A stretch of 64,000 nt of DNA, taken from contig JADJXH010000003.1 of the NCBI GenBank assembly GCA_016715895.1, forward strand, positions 124,001-188,000. The letters run 5' to 3'. The position numbers and the translations under genes are program-made. Shown here in pieces: positions 52,701 through 60,070 of the stretch. The stretch is from Flavobacteriales bacterium. GTDB lineage: Bacteria > Bacteroidota > Bacteroidia > Flavobacteriales_F > PHOS-HE28. Numbering within the stretch: position 1 is the stretch's first letter; every line of letters begins with the position of its first letter. The notes under the pieces were generated by a model. The model was given only the letters and a program-made list of their open reading frames with translations. It had not been told where the DNA came from and did not search any database.

Positions 52701-53112
52701 CCCGGCCACGGCCGCCGAGGTGATGGCGCAGTTCAGCCCGCCGGCCGACGCCACGGCCTACTACAACGACCCTGCCGCCGCACCGGCCCGGCAGGTGGAG
52801 ACCGTCAAGGGCCTCTTCTTCACCGTACAGGTCGGTGTCTACTCCAAGCCGGTCGCCTTGGACAAGCTGTTCAACATCACCCCGCTCAACAGCGAGGCCA
52901 TCCCCGGCGGGCGCATCCGGTACACTACCGGCATCTTCCGCGATCTGGACGTGGTGCGCACGCGGCGCGAGGATGCGGTGGCCAAGGGGGTGAAGGACGC
53001 CTTCATCACGGCCTACCTGAACGGCAGGCGGATCCCGGTGGCCGAAGCGCGGGCACTGCTGCAGCGGTTCGGTACCGAAGTGCTGGTGGACGCTGCCCTT
53101 GTGACGCCATAG
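46750..53112 (+). CDS. Giant PD40/coiled-coil envelope protein with two C-terminal SPOR-like domains
   Basis: Start ATG 46750 gives 2,120 aa with a signal peptide (RLAVLPLWLCAAFLAHGQG); ATG 46705 would add 15 residues in front of it. Residues about 20-130 are TPR-like. WD40-like PD40 repeats follow at about 195-330 (GPIYFGSYGRDGKNGRDIYR, DEDFPFMHPDGKSFYFASKG). A CarboxypepD_reg-like piece is at about 345-420. The next 1,400 residues are Ala/Glu/Arg-rich helical coiled coil with Pro/Thr-rich linkers. The end carries two SPOR-like blocks: LVFSVQIGAFRDPVPQQVF with YRDAFVVAFYNGKRI, and LFFTVQVGVYSKPVALDKL with KDAFITAYLNGRRI. SPOR domains bind denuded peptidoglycan, so the protein may span the periplasm and link the wall to other envelope parts. 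Confidence 0.85.
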   Translation: MMTRLAVLPLWLCAAFLAHGQGDKQLRAKADALFAEERFAEALPLYSQLVSLEPGDRRLNYHFGTCVLHGGGDREKAVGFLKYAAEDPAMPALAWYWLGRAYHLNYRFTDALNAYQRFRGTGDTKAIAAHPVDGLEQQCRNGQQLLSSLKEITVSSKVEVEDREFFRYYDLEGIGGRIVVTPDELKTPLDRKYTGRSLIYLPDKPGPIYFGSYGRDGKNGRDIYRTELLPNGTFAAPVRLAGFINTDQDEDFPFMHPDGKSFYFASKGHNSMGGYDIFKSTYDRGMDAFGRPVNLDFAVNTPDEDLFYIVDGEGRQACFASARSSSQNMLHVYRVSTEQVPVVLTVLKGTFASAFDPEDRKAHIVVEDGLTREVVADVRTDINGTYLISLPRSGRYRFLVEAGPSGRTHAGIVEVPRSDGPRAYRQELKLEDQGGQERLLIRNYFEEALEGDLVAMALEEIKRRARLDVGQATAAPPVAQEEAPRSTDQLMNEAGFTGDRTAASVVADLQKSALQDEQRLMDLADGSGAAFTLAQEAVQEAERSAALADDLVKQAVLTTDTVARDRLMRDAALARARATDANAKARAAMRTGQDLDAERMATAQRAQRTATLATELGDALNAKQAERTLPLLVKARELEEAAKGSGATPDLVERVRREATEKELEATRAMAAARSKSSEESELRDRIGRLERELATAKGKTRQDEITRELTEQREQLGYLGQEVTKAYQRARAAEEEVATMRTRGQLVAGLVKRPDLRPAAQLDASAVEALAGRIAQNVQRIGGLAVDERYSGATAAQLAEEPAARYDWRLDEALAAAEPREATTSTSSERTAAEEASARTIAAPAGQQPQAAPVQVMQPEGITAQDGAVPEERPSTAAGAAAQEVPREQAPDRTVPLSGSVTPDAAAEQPTDAIAAATTSGGADDTIAAAPVQPQDASTSSTGEPKVTSDGAVGAPPEAQGPPTPQQIREEVVAPVEGSERAETQEPAMTNEQQRFVLENEVAELQQLRAATRDRQERERVTARITQVRTRIDSLDAAVAAARIAAESTIQPVDSPEVAVVGGTALDLPAGLSDEQLIELLTPGHAADVARLQAVQDLDERVAALSDLSAILVDSIDVQVQRQLKIIEREPSRSADVLPRVDRLRMLKAAEESRAERLRSEAMRSDLLVTAAPVSGIDREAVGGSAAMSGTEAARYVAIAGRPTAVYTSKLEVRSAEVGEAVALRDKDLAEMDLLQVRIDSLEAMLDTVQGKTYDRIRKEADRAIDDQLILRTDMGQRMAYITREELKAGRDSLKLLSTKVAPLGLAPDEPVLALARSEEGSSRTYAAEGERLRKLADRTEDILARDSLYRLAYTAELQALAAVDRAITAQAYITSERFLRGEPLTMAQVEERMFGAPATLAQGADRARTDDGAGTAVVAPQEEPVSADDTGLETVPPTEAVAQSDTVVRAGGATVDTADGLDAPSTEGAVEPVVAAGAEQGADAAAPTRSAPLDPSGQVRYSTFLASDAMPAVGVSELLLEDETVLQEQAKAALDRSADDQQRSIALADRAVAVRDSALLARKKVRPELEREAIRLQTLSDSLHQASLLTAEEARVLEQRQRDVAEAKAFAEKLRTYYYLSGEEHLLVMDNVDRSRYFQAKVKAMEQQEAGTSAAEESAGMKQLAEALTREADELERTAPSAGQEAGREQVAALRARSIVLAQRGDSLSAVAQRLKSAASLNDGQAALYLQQLNIDTASEIMALEQRTRRVEPLMAEVRAGQVPGPVSAPTTVPVREGDPASAGTAMLPTAPSMAPASSSDGVRGLEVTAEPLRRDVFDMAATPLPRATPIPMEQPLPAGLVFSVQIGAFRDPVPQQVFSDLAPVTGERTTSGLVRYTAGLFTRFATADEAKVSVRGRGYRDAFVVAFYNGKRITLAEARRLAQGEGDLTATTPAPRPIAEGPTPEATRPAPVPTPAPEVTVQRPSDLQPAPTVAVQELANYPATAAEVMAQFSPPADATAYYNDPAAAPARQVETVKGLFFTVQVGVYSKPVALDKLFNITPLNSEAIPGGRIRYTTGIFRDLDVVRTRREDAVAKGVKDAFITAYLNGRRIPVAEARALLQRFGTEVLVDAALVTP

Positions 53113-53127
53113 GGCGGTGCGACCGCT

Positions 53128-53135
53128 TATTTTCG
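53128..53135 (+). promoter_or_regulatory. TATTTTCG promoter box
   Basis: A TAnnTTCG element 16 nt before the clpS ATG. Confidence 0.5.
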
Positions 53136-53151
53136 CGCCATCCCGACCCCG

Positions 53152-53433
53152 ATGGCCCACGTCACCGAACATGAGGAGGCCCTGCTCGTTGAGCTGCTCT
53201 GCGAACATGGCCCGCAGCGCGAACTGCTGCTGCACAACGACGATGTGAACACCTTCGACCACGTGATCGGCTCGTTGGTGGAGATCTGCAGGCACGATCC
53301 CATCCAGGCCGAGCAATGTGCCTGGATCGTGCATTACAGCGGCAAGTGCAGCGTGAAGCGCGGCACCTTTGACACGCTGGAGCCCATGTGCGTGGCCTTG
53401 CTGGACCGCGGCCTGTCCGCCACCATCCAGTGA
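53152..53433 (+). CDS. clpS: ClpS adaptor
   Basis: This 93-aa protein starts at ATG 53152 (MAHVTEHEEALLVELLCEHG). It delivers N-degron substrates to the ClpAP protease. The N-end-rule pocket is readable in LLLHNDDVNTFDHVIGSLVE, followed by EICRHDPIQAEQCAWIVHYS with the conserved Q-A-E-Q and His. A short flexible N-terminus, needed for ClpA entry, is present. It lies 2 bp before the M48 protease gene, so the two are probably one transcript. Confidence 0.93.
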   Translation: MAHVTEHEEALLVELLCEHGPQRELLLHNDDVNTFDHVIGSLVEICRHDPIQAEQCAWIVHYSGKCSVKRGTFDTLEPMCVALLDRGLSATIQ

Positions 53434-53435
53434 CC

Positions 53436-54230
53436 ATGCCGCCGCATCGCGCCTCACTGCTCGCGGCCCTGATGATGGCCTCGGGCTGTTCATCGGTGCC
53501 CATCACCGGCCGCAGCCAGTTGAACCTGCTGCCCGAGAGCGAGATGATGGGCATGTCGCTCACGGCCTATCAGGAGTTCCTGCAGCAGAACCAGGTGCTG
53601 CCCGCGACCGATGGCCGTGCGGCGCAGGTCCGTCGCATCGGGGAGCGCCTGGCCCAGGCGGCCACCAGCTACCTCAACGATGTGGGGGCATCCGAGAGGG
53701 TGGCCGGCTTCCAATGGGAATTCAACACGGTGAACGACCCCACGGTGAACGCGTGGTGCATGCCCGGCGGCAAGGTGGTGGTGTACACCGGCATCCTTCC
53801 GGTGACCCAGGACGAGGCGGGCCTGGCCGTGGTGATGGGGCACGAGATCGCCCACGCCATCGCGCGGCACGGCAATGAACGCATGAGCCAGGCCCTCGCC
53901 ATCCAAGGCGCCGGCATGACGCTCGAGGCGCTCACGGCCTCCAAACCGGGGCTCACGCGGGACCTCTTCCTTCAGTCGTACGGCATCGGCAGCCAGTTGG
54001 GCATGCTGGCCTACAGCCGCAAGCACGAGACCGAGGCGGACAAGATGGGGCTGGTGTTCATGGCCATGGCGGGTTACGACCCGCGCTCCGCACCGGCCTT
54101 CTGGCAGCGGATGGCGGCGCAGGGCGGGGCGAAGCCGCCGGAGTTCCTCAGCACCCACCCGAGCGACGAGACCCGGGTGCATGACCTGGAGGCCTACATG
54201 CCCGAGGCGCTCAAGTACTACAAACCCTGA
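53436..54230 (+). CDS. Lipoprotein M48-family zinc metalloprotease
   Basis: This 264-aa product starts at ATG 53436. A lipoprotein signal ends at LAALMMASGC, so Cys would be lipidated and the protein anchored in the envelope. The zinc site is VVMGHEIAHAIARHGNERMS (HExxH) with the third ligand in SRKHETEADKMGLVF. STHPSDETRVHDLEAY near the end is typical of the LoiP/YcaL/BepA relatives. It likely degrades misfolded periplasmic or outer-membrane proteins. There is no membrane helix beyond the signal. It follows clpS by 2 bp. Confidence 0.92.
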   Translation: MPPHRASLLAALMMASGCSSVPITGRSQLNLLPESEMMGMSLTAYQEFLQQNQVLPATDGRAAQVRRIGERLAQAATSYLNDVGASERVAGFQWEFNTVNDPTVNAWCMPGGKVVVYTGILPVTQDEAGLAVVMGHEIAHAIARHGNERMSQALAIQGAGMTLEALTASKPGLTRDLFLQSYGIGSQLGMLAYSRKHETEADKMGLVFMAMAGYDPRSAPAFWQRMAAQGGAKPPEFLSTHPSDETRVHDLEAYMPEALKYYKP

Positions 54231-54250
54231 TCGGCTTTATGCGGATCCGT

Positions 54251-54258
54251 TATCTTCG
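54251..54258 (+). promoter_or_regulatory. TATCTTCG promoter box before tRNA-Arg
   Basis: A TAnnTTCG element 14 nt before the mature 5' end of the tRNA. Confidence 0.55.
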
Positions 54259-54272
54259 CAGCCGCTTTAGCC

Positions 54273-54346
54273 GGACCCGTAGCTCAATTGGATAGAGCAT
54301 CTGACTACGGATCAGAAGGTTTGGGGTTCGAATCCCTACGGGTCCG
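54273..54346 (+). tRNA. tRNA-Arg (anticodon ACG)
   Basis: This 74-nt cloverleaf has acceptor arms GGACCCG (54273-54279) and CGGGTCC (54339-54345) paired perfectly, with discriminator G. The D arm has AGCTCAATTGGATAGAGC, the anticodon stem is TCTGA/TCAGA with loop CTACGGA (anticodon ACG), and the T arm is GGGGTTCGAATCCC. CCA is not encoded. ACG reads CGU, and after A-to-I editing also CGC and CGA, so a TadA deaminase is expected elsewhere in the genome. Confidence 0.96.
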
Positions 54347-54355
54347 CGGATCGAA

Positions 54356-54377
54356 AAGGGCGCCTTCGGGCGCCCTT
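54356..54377 (+). terminator. Rho-independent terminator after tRNA-Arg
   Basis: A 9-bp stem AAGGGCGCC/GGCGCCCTT with a TTCG tetraloop, followed by CTTCGTT. It starts 9 nt after the tRNA and would also serve the opposing small gene ending at 54394. Confidence 0.8.
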
Positions 54378-54393
54378 CTTCGTTCCCGTCGCA

Positions 54394-54642
54394 TCAGGCC
54401 GCATCGGTCCCCCTGCGCCGCAGCACCTTCAGGAGACCGGGCAGCGAGAAGAGCACCCAGGCGCACTCCAGGATGATGAAGCCCCACTGCACCGCCCGGA
54501 TGGCGTCGATGGCCAGCAGCAGCGCGCCCAGGAAGTTGAGCAGCAGGTAGGGCAGGGAGTCGCTGCGGATGCGGCCCGTCTGCGAAAGGGCATAGGCGAT
54601 GAGCAGCAGCGCGGCGCCGAGGAGCTGGGGAATCTGGGACAT
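54394..54642 (-). CDS. CBU_0592-type small membrane protein
   Basis: This 82-aa protein starts at ATG 54642 (MSQIPQLLGAALLLIAYALS). There are three membrane helices: QLLGAALLLIAYAL, LPYLLLNFLGALLLAIDAI and WGFIILECAWVLFSLPGLL. YLLLNFLGALLL and ECAWVLFS fit the CBU_0592 family of unknown function, widespread in bacteria. It ends in a basic, charged tail. It is followed by the tRNA terminator on the other strand, and its start is 24 bp after the end of the aminotransferase gene. Confidence 0.8.
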   Translation of the reverse strand: MSQIPQLLGAALLLIAYALSQTGRIRSDSLPYLLLNFLGALLLAIDAIRAVQWGFIILECAWVLFSLPGLLKVLRRRGTDAA

Positions 54643-54666
54643 GCGGGCGAAGCTACCCGGGCGGCC

Positions 54667-55848
54667 TCAACGCTCCACCATCCGCCGGGTCACCTGCAGG
54701 AAGCGGTCCAATTCCTCCACGGTGTTGTAGTAGTGGGGCGAAGCGCGGACGACCCGGTCGATCCCGCGTTCCTCCAGGTCGAGCCGGGCGATCTCGTGGC
54801 GCGCGACGGTCACGTTGATCCCCTGGTCGGCGTAAGCCGCCTGCAGCGCCAGAGGGTCATGCCCTTCCATCGTGAAGGTGACGATGCCGCCCCGTACCAT
54901 ACCGGTATCGTGAACGGCGATACCGGGTAGCGCGGCAAGCCCTGTGCGCAGGTCTGCGGCCAGCGCGGCCGTGCGCGCGCTGATGGCGTCCATCCCGAAG
55001 GAGAGCGCATGGTCCACCGCCACCCCGAGCCCGATGCGGCAGGCCACGCTGTGCTCGAAGTCCTCGAAGCGTCGGGCATCCGGGCGCCAGGCGAAGTGCT
55101 CGCGGTCCGTCCAGCTCGCTGCGAAGTGATCCACGAAGGGCGGTTCCAACCGGTCGAGCACGGAACGCCGCACGTAGAGGAAGCCGGTGCCCCGCGGCCC
55201 GCGCAGGAACTTGCGGCCCGTGGCGGAGAGCAGGTCGCAGCCGATCCGTTCGACGTCCAGCACACGCTGGCCCACGCTCTGGCAGGCATCCAGCAGGTAG
55301 AGGGCGCCGCTGCCGCGCACGATCGCGCCCACCTCCTCGGCGGGGTTGATGAGGCCGTTGCTCGATGGGGCGTGGGTCAGCGCCACGAGCTTCACCCGGT
55401 GGTCGAGCATCCGCCGCAGGGCGTCCAGGTCGATCGCCCCGTCGGGGCCGTTGGGCACCACCTGCACCGCGCACCCGGTGCGTCGGGACACCTGCAGCAT
55501 GGCCAGCCAGTTGCTCACGTATTCCGCGTGGCCCGTGAGGATCACATCCCCCGGACCCAGCGGAACGCTGTGGAAGGCCATGTCCCAGGCGCGGGTGGCG
55601 TTCTCCTGCAGGGCGATCTCGTCGGTGCCGCAGTTCAGCAGCCGGGCGAGGGCCGCATAGGTGTTCTCCAGCAGCGGGGCGGCCTCCATCGCGGCTTCAT
55701 ATCCGCCGTGGAGGGATTCCCGGTCCAGGTGCGCCTTCACGGCCTCCACCACGGGCAGGGGCATCAGGCCGGCCCCCGCGTTGTTGAAGTGCAGGCGATG
55801 CGTGCAGCCCGGGGACTGCGCCCGGGCCTCTTCCACGTTCAAGCTCAT
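54667..55848 (-). CDS. PLP-dependent class V aminotransferase
   Basis: This 393-aa product starts at ATG 55848 (MSLNVEEARAQSPGCTHRLH), chosen over ATG 55878 because homologues begin near here. The fold-type I core shows HFNNAGAGLMPLPVVEAVKA, IALQENATRAWDMAFHSV, LTHAPSSNGLINP, YLLDACQSVGQ (Asp that holds the PLP ring nitrogen) and SATGRKFLRGPRGTGFLYVR with the Schiff-base Lys. The end RASPHYYNTVEELDRFL is typical of class V enzymes related to isopenicillin-N epimerase. No cysteine desulfurase loop Cys was seen. The reaction is not known. Confidence 0.85.
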   Translation of the reverse strand: MSLNVEEARAQSPGCTHRLHFNNAGAGLMPLPVVEAVKAHLDRESLHGGYEAAMEAAPLLENTYAALARLLNCGTDEIALQENATRAWDMAFHSVPLGPGDVILTGHAEYVSNWLAMLQVSRRTGCAVQVVPNGPDGAIDLDALRRMLDHRVKLVALTHAPSSNGLINPAEEVGAIVRGSGALYLLDACQSVGQRVLDVERIGCDLLSATGRKFLRGPRGTGFLYVRRSVLDRLEPPFVDHFAASWTDREHFAWRPDARRFEDFEHSVACRIGLGVAVDHALSFGMDAISARTAALAADLRTGLAALPGIAVHDTGMVRGGIVTFTMEGHDPLALQAAYADQGINVTVARHEIARLDLEERGIDRVVRASPHYYNTVEELDRFLQVTRRMVER

Positions 55849-55897
55849 GTCCACAAAGCAACGCACCGCCGGCACCACAAGCGCGGAGCGGAAGCGG

Positions 55898-55905
55898 TAC
55901 CTTCG
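55898..55905 (+). promoter_or_regulatory. TACCTTCG promoter box
   Basis: A TAnnTTCG element 19 nt before the ychF ATG at 55925. Confidence 0.5.
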
Positions 55906-55924
55906 CGCGCTTTTTCAACGGACC

Positions 55925-57022
55925 ATGGGACTGAAATGCGGCATCGTCGGCCTGCCCAACGTGGGCAAGAGCACCCTGTTCAACTGCCTCAGCAACGCCA
56001 AGGCGCAGGCGGCGAACTTCCCGTTCTGCACCATCGAGCCCAACGTGGGCACCATCACCGTGCCTGACGCCCGCCTGAACAAGCTGGCCGAACTGGTGAA
56101 GCCCCAGCGCATCGTGCCCACCACCGTGGAGATCGTCGACATCGCCGGCCTGGTGAAGGGTGCCAGCAAGGGCGAGGGCCTGGGCAACCAGTTCCTCGGC
56201 AACATCCGCGAATGCGACGCCATCCTGCACGTGCTGCGCTGCTTCGACGACCCCAATGTGGTGCATGTGGACGGCAGCGTGGACCCCGTTCGCGACAAGG
56301 AGGTGATCGACATCGAGCTGCAGCTGAAGGACCTGGAGACCGTGGAGGCGCGCATCAAGAAGGTGGAGAAGCAGGCGCAGATCGGGGAGAAGGAGGCCAA
56401 GCGCCGGTTCGAGCTGCTCACCCGCATCCGCGAGGCCCTGCTGAAGGGGCAGAGCGCCCGCACGGTGGTCACCGCCAACGACGACCCCGCGCTGCTGGCC
56501 GAGTTCCAGCTGCTCACCACCAAGCCCGTGATGTACGTGTGCAACGTGGACGAGAAGAGCGCCACCACGGGCAACCGCTACGTGGACCAGGTGAAGGCCG
56601 CCGTGGCGGACGAGAACGCCGAGGTCATCTTCGTCACCGCCGCGATCGAGGCCGAGATCGCCAGCCTGGAGACCCCCGAGGAGCGCGAGATGTTCCTGAA
56701 GGACATCGGCCTCGACGAGCCGGGGGTGAACAAGCTCATCCGTGCGGCCTACCATCTGCTGAAGCTGCAGACCTACTTCACCGCCGGCGTGCAGGAAGTG
56801 CGGGCCTGGACCATCCACCAGGGTGACACGGGCCCCAAGGCCGCCGGCGTCATCCACACCGATTTCGAGAAGGGCTACATCCGCGCCGAGGTCATCGGCT
56901 ACGACGACTACATCACCCTGGGGAGCGAGGCCGCCTGCCGCGCCGCAGGCAAGCTGCGCACCGAGGGCAAGGAGTACGTCGTGAAGGACGGGGATGTGAT
57001 GCACTTCCTGTTCAACGTGTAG
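55925..57022 (+). CDS. ychF: Redox-regulated ATPase YchF (OLA1-type)
   Basis: This 365-aa protein starts at ATG 55925 (MGLKCGIVGLPNVGKSTLFN). The P-loop GLPNVGKS, switch II DIAGLVKGASKGEGLGNQFL and the coiled-coil insert with the FELLTRIREALLKG helix agree with YchF. In place of the usual NKxD it has NVDE (YVCNVDEKS), the change that makes this family prefer ATP. The C-terminal TGS-like domain ends GKEYVVKDGDVMHFLFNV. It acts with ribosomes and in oxidative stress control. Length is normal. Confidence 0.96.
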   Translation: MGLKCGIVGLPNVGKSTLFNCLSNAKAQAANFPFCTIEPNVGTITVPDARLNKLAELVKPQRIVPTTVEIVDIAGLVKGASKGEGLGNQFLGNIRECDAILHVLRCFDDPNVVHVDGSVDPVRDKEVIDIELQLKDLETVEARIKKVEKQAQIGEKEAKRRFELLTRIREALLKGQSARTVVTANDDPALLAEFQLLTTKPVMYVCNVDEKSATTGNRYVDQVKAAVADENAEVIFVTAAIEAEIASLETPEEREMFLKDIGLDEPGVNKLIRAAYHLLKLQTYFTAGVQEVRAWTIHQGDTGPKAAGVIHTDFEKGYIRAEVIGYDDYITLGSEAACRAAGKLRTEGKEYVVKDGDVMHFLFNV

Positions 57023-57029
57023 AAAGCCG

Positions 57030-57048
57030 AGCAGGCGTCCCGCCTGTT
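57030..57048 (+). terminator. Possible terminator after ychF
   Basis: An 8-bp stem AGCAGGCG/CGCCTGTT (one G-T pair) with a 3-nt loop, starting 8 nt after the stop and followed by CCTTGTC. The T tract is weak. Confidence 0.45.
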
Positions 57049-57181
57049 CCTTGTCACAGCCCTCCCAAGGCATCCCTTCAGCACAGGGTCATGGGCATCC
57101 TTGCCCGCGACAAGTGCTGAACGTCCGCTGCCTTCAGCACGAGCACCATCCGTCCCGGGATGGCTGCGCCCATGATGGATC

Positions 57182-57189
57182 TACCTTGC
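57182..57189 (+). promoter_or_regulatory. TACCTTGC promoter box
   Basis: Close to TAnnTTTG, 19 nt before the M3 peptidase ATG at 57209. Confidence 0.45.
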
Positions 57190-57208
57190 GACCCCTTTGT
57201 TGGAACCC

Positions 57209-59338
57209 ATGTACAGATCCCTTTCACCGATCGCGGCCATGGCCTTGCTGGCCGCCTGTTCCCAAGCCCCTGAACCCACCACGAGCACCATGGAGACCGC
57301 CGTTGCCGACGCGCTGCTCGAGCGCAGCGACCTGCCCTTTTTCGCCCCCGCTTTCGACAAGGTCACCGATGCCGACTTCCGTCCGGCCATCCTGGAGGCC
57401 ATGAAGCGCCACCTGGCCGAGGTGGACGCCATCGTGAACGACCCGGCGGCCCCCACCTTCGAGAACACGATCGTGGCCCTGGAGCGCGCCGGTGGCGCCT
57501 ACACCCGGGTGACCAACTGGTTCTACAACATGACCGGCAGCGCCACCAACGACAGCCTTCAGGCCGTGAAGGCCGACCTGGCCCCCCGGATGGCCGCGCA
57601 CGCCGATGCGATCACCTTCAACGACAAGCTCTTCCAACGCATCAAGGCCGTGTACGATCAGCGTGCGAGCATGAGCATGCTGGCTGAGGACGCCCGACTG
57701 CTGGAGCGCTACCATGCCCGCTTCGTGCGCGCCGGGGCCTTGCTCGACGCGGCCGGCAAGGAGCGCATGAAGGCCCTCAATGGCGAGGAGGCCGGGCTCA
57801 CCACGACGTTCGAGGACAACATCCTGAAGGAGCGCATGGCCTCGGCCATCGTGGTGGACGAGGTGAAGCAGCTCGACGGCATGAGCCCCGAGGGCATCGA
57901 GGCCGCCGCAGCCGCAGCCAAGGCCAAAGGCCAGGAGGGCAAGTGGCTCATCGACCTGCGCAACACCACCACGCAGCCGGCCCTCGCCGAACTGAAGGAC
58001 CGCGCCCTGCGCGAACGCATCATGAAGGCCTCGCTTGCGCGCAACGGCCGCGGCAACGAATGGGACAACCGGAAGATCATCGCCCGCCTGGCCCAGCTCC
58101 GCGCAGAGAAGGCCAGGCTGCTCGGCTTTCCCAGCTGGGCCCACTTCGTGATGGACGACCAGATGGCCAAGAGCCCGGACCGCGCGCTGAAGCTCATGGC
58201 CGAAATGGCCCCGGCCGCCGCCGCCAACGCCCGCAAGGAGGCCGCCAAGCTGCAGGCCATCGTGGACAAGCAGGGGGGCGGGTTCAAGATCGCTTCGTGG
58301 GACTGGGACCTTTACGCCGAGCAGGTGCGCAAGGCCGAGTACGACCTGGACGAGGCGGCCGTGAAGCCCTACCTCGAGTTCGAGAGCGTGCTGCAGAACG
58401 GCGTGTTCTTCGCGGCCAACCAGCTCTTCGGGCTCAGCTTCAAGGAACGCAAGGACCTGCCGGTGTACCACCCGGACGTGCGCGTGTTCGACATCATCGA
58501 CACCACGGGCACCGCGATCGGCCTGTTCTACGGCGACTACTACGCCCGCGACAACAAGAACGGCGGTGCGTGGATGAGCAGCTTCATCGACCAGAGCACC
58601 CTGCTGGGCCAGCAGCCCGTGATCACGCAGAACTGCAACTACGTGAAGCCCGCCGCCGGCCAGCCCTGCCTGCTGAGCTGGGATGATGTGACCACGCTCT
58701 TCCACGAGTTCGGCCACGCCCTGCACGGCATGCTCAGCGCGCAGAAGTATCCCAAGTTCGCCGGCACCAACACCAGCACCGACTTCGTGGAGTTCCCCAG
58801 CCAGGTGAACGAGAACTGGGCGCTGCTCCCCGAGGTGCTCAACCATTACGCGAAGCACTGGAAGACCGGTGAGGTGATGCCGGCGGAGCTTGCCGAAAAG
58901 CTCCGCAAGGCCAGCCGCTTCAACCAGGGCTACGCCACCACCGAGTACCTGGCCGCCGCGCTCCTTGACCTGGAGTGGCACAGCCTGAGCGCGGACGCTC
59001 CGCTGGTGACCGATGTGGACGCCTTCGAGAGGGCCGCCTTGCAGAAGTACGGGCTCGACATCGCCGAAGTGCCACCGCGCTACCGCAGCTGCTACTTCAG
59101 CCATGCCTGGACCGGCTACGCCGCCAACTACTACGCCTACCTGTGGAGCGAGGTGATGGACGCCGACGCCTTCGCGTGGTTCCAGGCGAACGGTGGCATG
59201 ACGCGCGCCAACGGCGACAAGTTCCGGCGCACCGTGCTGAGCATGGGCGGCAGCAAGCCCGAGGCCGAGCTGTACCGCGACCTCACCGGCCGTGATCCCA
59301 GCGTGGAACCCTTGCTGGTGAAGCGGGGGTTGAGGTAG
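57209..59338 (+). CDS. dcp: Lipoprotein M3-family peptidase, Dcp-like
   Basis: Start ATG 57209 gives 709 aa with a lipobox (IAAMALLAACSQ), so the enzyme is envelope-anchored. The zinc site is TTLFHEFGHALHGMLSA (HExxH), with the third ligand Glu in TDFVEFPSQVNENW. The C-terminal YYAYLWSEVMDADAFAWFQ block and the N-terminal FENTIVALERAG are family hallmarks. Peptidyl-dipeptidase Dcp and oligopeptidase A relatives remove dipeptides or trim short peptides. Length equals that of Dcp. A TACCTTGC box precedes it. It is likely a single-gene unit. Confidence 0.92.
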   Translation: MYRSLSPIAAMALLAACSQAPEPTTSTMETAVADALLERSDLPFFAPAFDKVTDADFRPAILEAMKRHLAEVDAIVNDPAAPTFENTIVALERAGGAYTRVTNWFYNMTGSATNDSLQAVKADLAPRMAAHADAITFNDKLFQRIKAVYDQRASMSMLAEDARLLERYHARFVRAGALLDAAGKERMKALNGEEAGLTTTFEDNILKERMASAIVVDEVKQLDGMSPEGIEAAAAAAKAKGQEGKWLIDLRNTTTQPALAELKDRALRERIMKASLARNGRGNEWDNRKIIARLAQLRAEKARLLGFPSWAHFVMDDQMAKSPDRALKLMAEMAPAAAANARKEAAKLQAIVDKQGGGFKIASWDWDLYAEQVRKAEYDLDEAAVKPYLEFESVLQNGVFFAANQLFGLSFKERKDLPVYHPDVRVFDIIDTTGTAIGLFYGDYYARDNKNGGAWMSSFIDQSTLLGQQPVITQNCNYVKPAAGQPCLLSWDDVTTLFHEFGHALHGMLSAQKYPKFAGTNTSTDFVEFPSQVNENWALLPEVLNHYAKHWKTGEVMPAELAEKLRKASRFNQGYATTEYLAAALLDLEWHSLSADAPLVTDVDAFERAALQKYGLDIAEVPPRYRSCYFSHAWTGYAANYYAYLWSEVMDADAFAWFQANGGMTRANGDKFRRTVLSMGGSKPEAELYRDLTGRDPSVEPLLVKRGLR

Positions 59339-59401
59339 GGGGGAGTGCGAGCGCCCACGATAGCCTGGATGGGCTTCGTGGGCGCTTGGCATTCGTTGGG
59401 G

Positions 59402-59932
59402 TCAGCGGTAGGTGACCGTGTACCCTTGCCGTTCGGCGAAGTCCAACACCGCCTCCGCATCCGAACGGTCCACCCTCTGATCGTCCATGGCCTGTGCCAT
59501 CCGGCTCTCGATGATGAAGACCTTGTATTGCAGGGAGCCGGTCATCGTCAAGTACGGTTGTCCTCCCGTGCTGTTCCGGATGTACAACCAAAGGTCACCA
59601 TCGGACTCCACGCCGTGGAAGAACTCGTTCGTGGTGTTGCCCGCATTGAAGTAGTGCATCACCGGCTGCTGGACCCATTCGTATCCCCCATCGATCGGGT
59701 CGAGCCAGATGTAGACCAAGGCGAGCTGGTCCGGGGTGAGGTTGGGCACCCAGGACGGTGCGGGTTCCGCCCAAACATGGCTGGAGCTGTAGTGATGGAA
59801 GGCAGAGAGGGACAGGCTGAATTCGTAGGCATCGACATTGGCATTCCCGTCCCGTCCGGCAGGCCCTGCAGGACCTTCTTTCGTACAGGCGCCAAGCGCA
59901 AGGCAGAGGATGGATAGGGTTCTGATGTTCAT
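59402..59932 (-). CDS. Small lipoprotein with collagen-like Gly-x-y stretch
   Basis: This 176-aa product starts at ATG 59932 (MNIRTLSILCLALGACTKEG). The lipobox LALGAC makes the Cys the lipidated first residue. GPAGPAGRDGNANVD directly after it is a short collagen-like stretch, a common spacer in Bacteroidota lipoproteins. The remaining 140 residues (YEFSLSLSAFHHYSSSHVWA, MHYFNAGNTTNEFFHGVESD, TMTGSLQYKVFIIESRMAQA) form a beta-rich domain. Its role is unknown. A frame extending upstream to 59995 lacks a signal peptide at its N-terminus and was not used. Confidence 0.78.
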   Translation of the reverse strand: MNIRTLSILCLALGACTKEGPAGPAGRDGNANVDAYEFSLSLSAFHHYSSSHVWAEPAPSWVPNLTPDQLALVYIWLDPIDGGYEWVQQPVMHYFNAGNTTNEFFHGVESDGDLWLYIRNSTGGQPYLTMTGSLQYKVFIIESRMAQAMDDQRVDRSDAEAVLDFAERQGYTVTYR

Positions 59933-60047
59933 GTCCGAAGGGTTGTTGCGCCTACTCGCTCCGGGCTTTTCGGCATCCGCCCTCCCCCGGACCATCCGGG
60001 TTCAGGGGTGCATTCCGGGGGAGCTGTCCCGGTTATCGATCCCGGAC

Positions 60048-60055
60048 TATTTTGG
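60048..60055 (+). promoter_or_regulatory. TATTTTGG promoter box
   Basis: It resembles TAnnTTTG and lies 15 nt before the sigma factor ATG. Confidence 0.45.
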
Positions 60056-60070
60056 CGACACCGTCCCCGC

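Noticed and set aside
49510..53493. 1,327-codon minus-strand frame
   Set aside because: Shadow of the SPOR protein and clpS; it overlaps clpS fully.
53488..54182. Minus-strand frame over the M48 protease gene
   Set aside because: Shadow; the plus frame has the lipobox and HExxH.
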